Shown: positions 63,947 to 64,000 of the stretch, in pieces | How the letters are laid out: each line of letters starts with the position of its first letter | Numbering within the stretch: the first letter of the stretch is position 1 | Source of the DNA: Pedobacter faecalis | GTDB lineage: Bacteria > Bacteroidota > Bacteroidia > Sphingobacteriales > Sphingobacteriaceae | Length of the DNA stretch: 64,000 bases | Assembly: GCF_030182585.1 (NCBI RefSeq) | Contig: NZ_JARXOW010000001.1 | Coordinates: 2,108,001 to 2,172,000, forward strand | Reading direction: 5' to 3' | Notes under the pieces: generated by a model | Databases searched by the model: none | The model's input: the letters and a program-made list of their open reading frames with translations, nothing else | Told to the model about the DNA's origin: nothing | Position numbers and translations under genes: made by a program

Positions 63947-64000
63947 TTTGAGGTATATTTTTATAAATAAAGATTACGGATAAATAGACAACTAAAATTA

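Overview
The window is a stretch of chromosome from a member of the Bacteroidetes, most likely family Sphingobacteriaceae (Pedobacter- or Mucilaginibacter-like). The evidence is a TonB-dependent receptor with an N-terminal carboxypeptidase-regulatory-like domain, DUF6266 and DUF6660 proteins, TAnnTTTG-type promoter boxes and Wzi/RemB-like outer-membrane barrels. No RNA genes, CRISPR arrays or complete insertion sequences were seen.

Layout. (A) 2-16956 is a capsule/exopolysaccharide locus read on the minus strand. It starts at a PHP tyrosine phosphatase, then the Wza exporter, the Wzc autokinase, a UDP-glucuronate epimerase, four hexapeptide acyltransferases, a Wzx flippase, a Wzy-type polymerase, four GT4 glycosyltransferases and a secreted protein. 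A convergent, partial Wzi-like barrel lies at the window edge. (B) 17.3-30.4 kb is an accessory region. It has three Rpn/PD-(D/E)XK genes (one broken), each behind the same ~115-bp leader, and a large secreted protein paired with a trypsin-like lipoprotein protease. It also has a MocR-like regulator without the PLP lysine, two DUF6266 paralogues, and a small membrane protein overlapping a CHAP-type hydrolase. (C) 30.4-43.0 kb is a signalling and nutrient block: three sensor proteins, a response regulator, a GH130-like lipoprotein, an EamA transporter, a PAP2/haloperoxidase-like lipoprotein, a TonB receptor with DUF6660, and a GH13 alpha-glucosidase. (D) 43.0-63.9 kb is a second surface-polysaccharide locus on the minus strand.

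Locus D reads as a pathway. WbpA, WbpE, WbpD, WbpB and WbpI homologues would make UDP-ManNAc3NAcA from UDP-GlcNAc. WbpG, HisH-like and HisF-like proteins would convert it to the acetamidino sugar. A WbpM-like 4,6-dehydratase, a WbpV-like reductase/epimerase and a WecA/WbpL-like phosphotransferase would make and load the first sugar. A WecG/TagA transferase and two GT4 enzymes extend it, and Wzx and Wzy flip and polymerise it. Locus A has the export and kinase machinery but no visible initiating transferase. Locus D has the initiating enzyme but no Wza/Wzc, so D may be an O-antigen-type locus and A a capsule/EPS locus.

The sugar loci look AT-richer than the middle of the window (by eye). The likeliest places for something undescribed are the Rpn family with its shared leader and a 638-bp identical tract, the secreted-protein/protease pair between two Rpn copies, and the DUF6266/holin-like/CHAP cassette.
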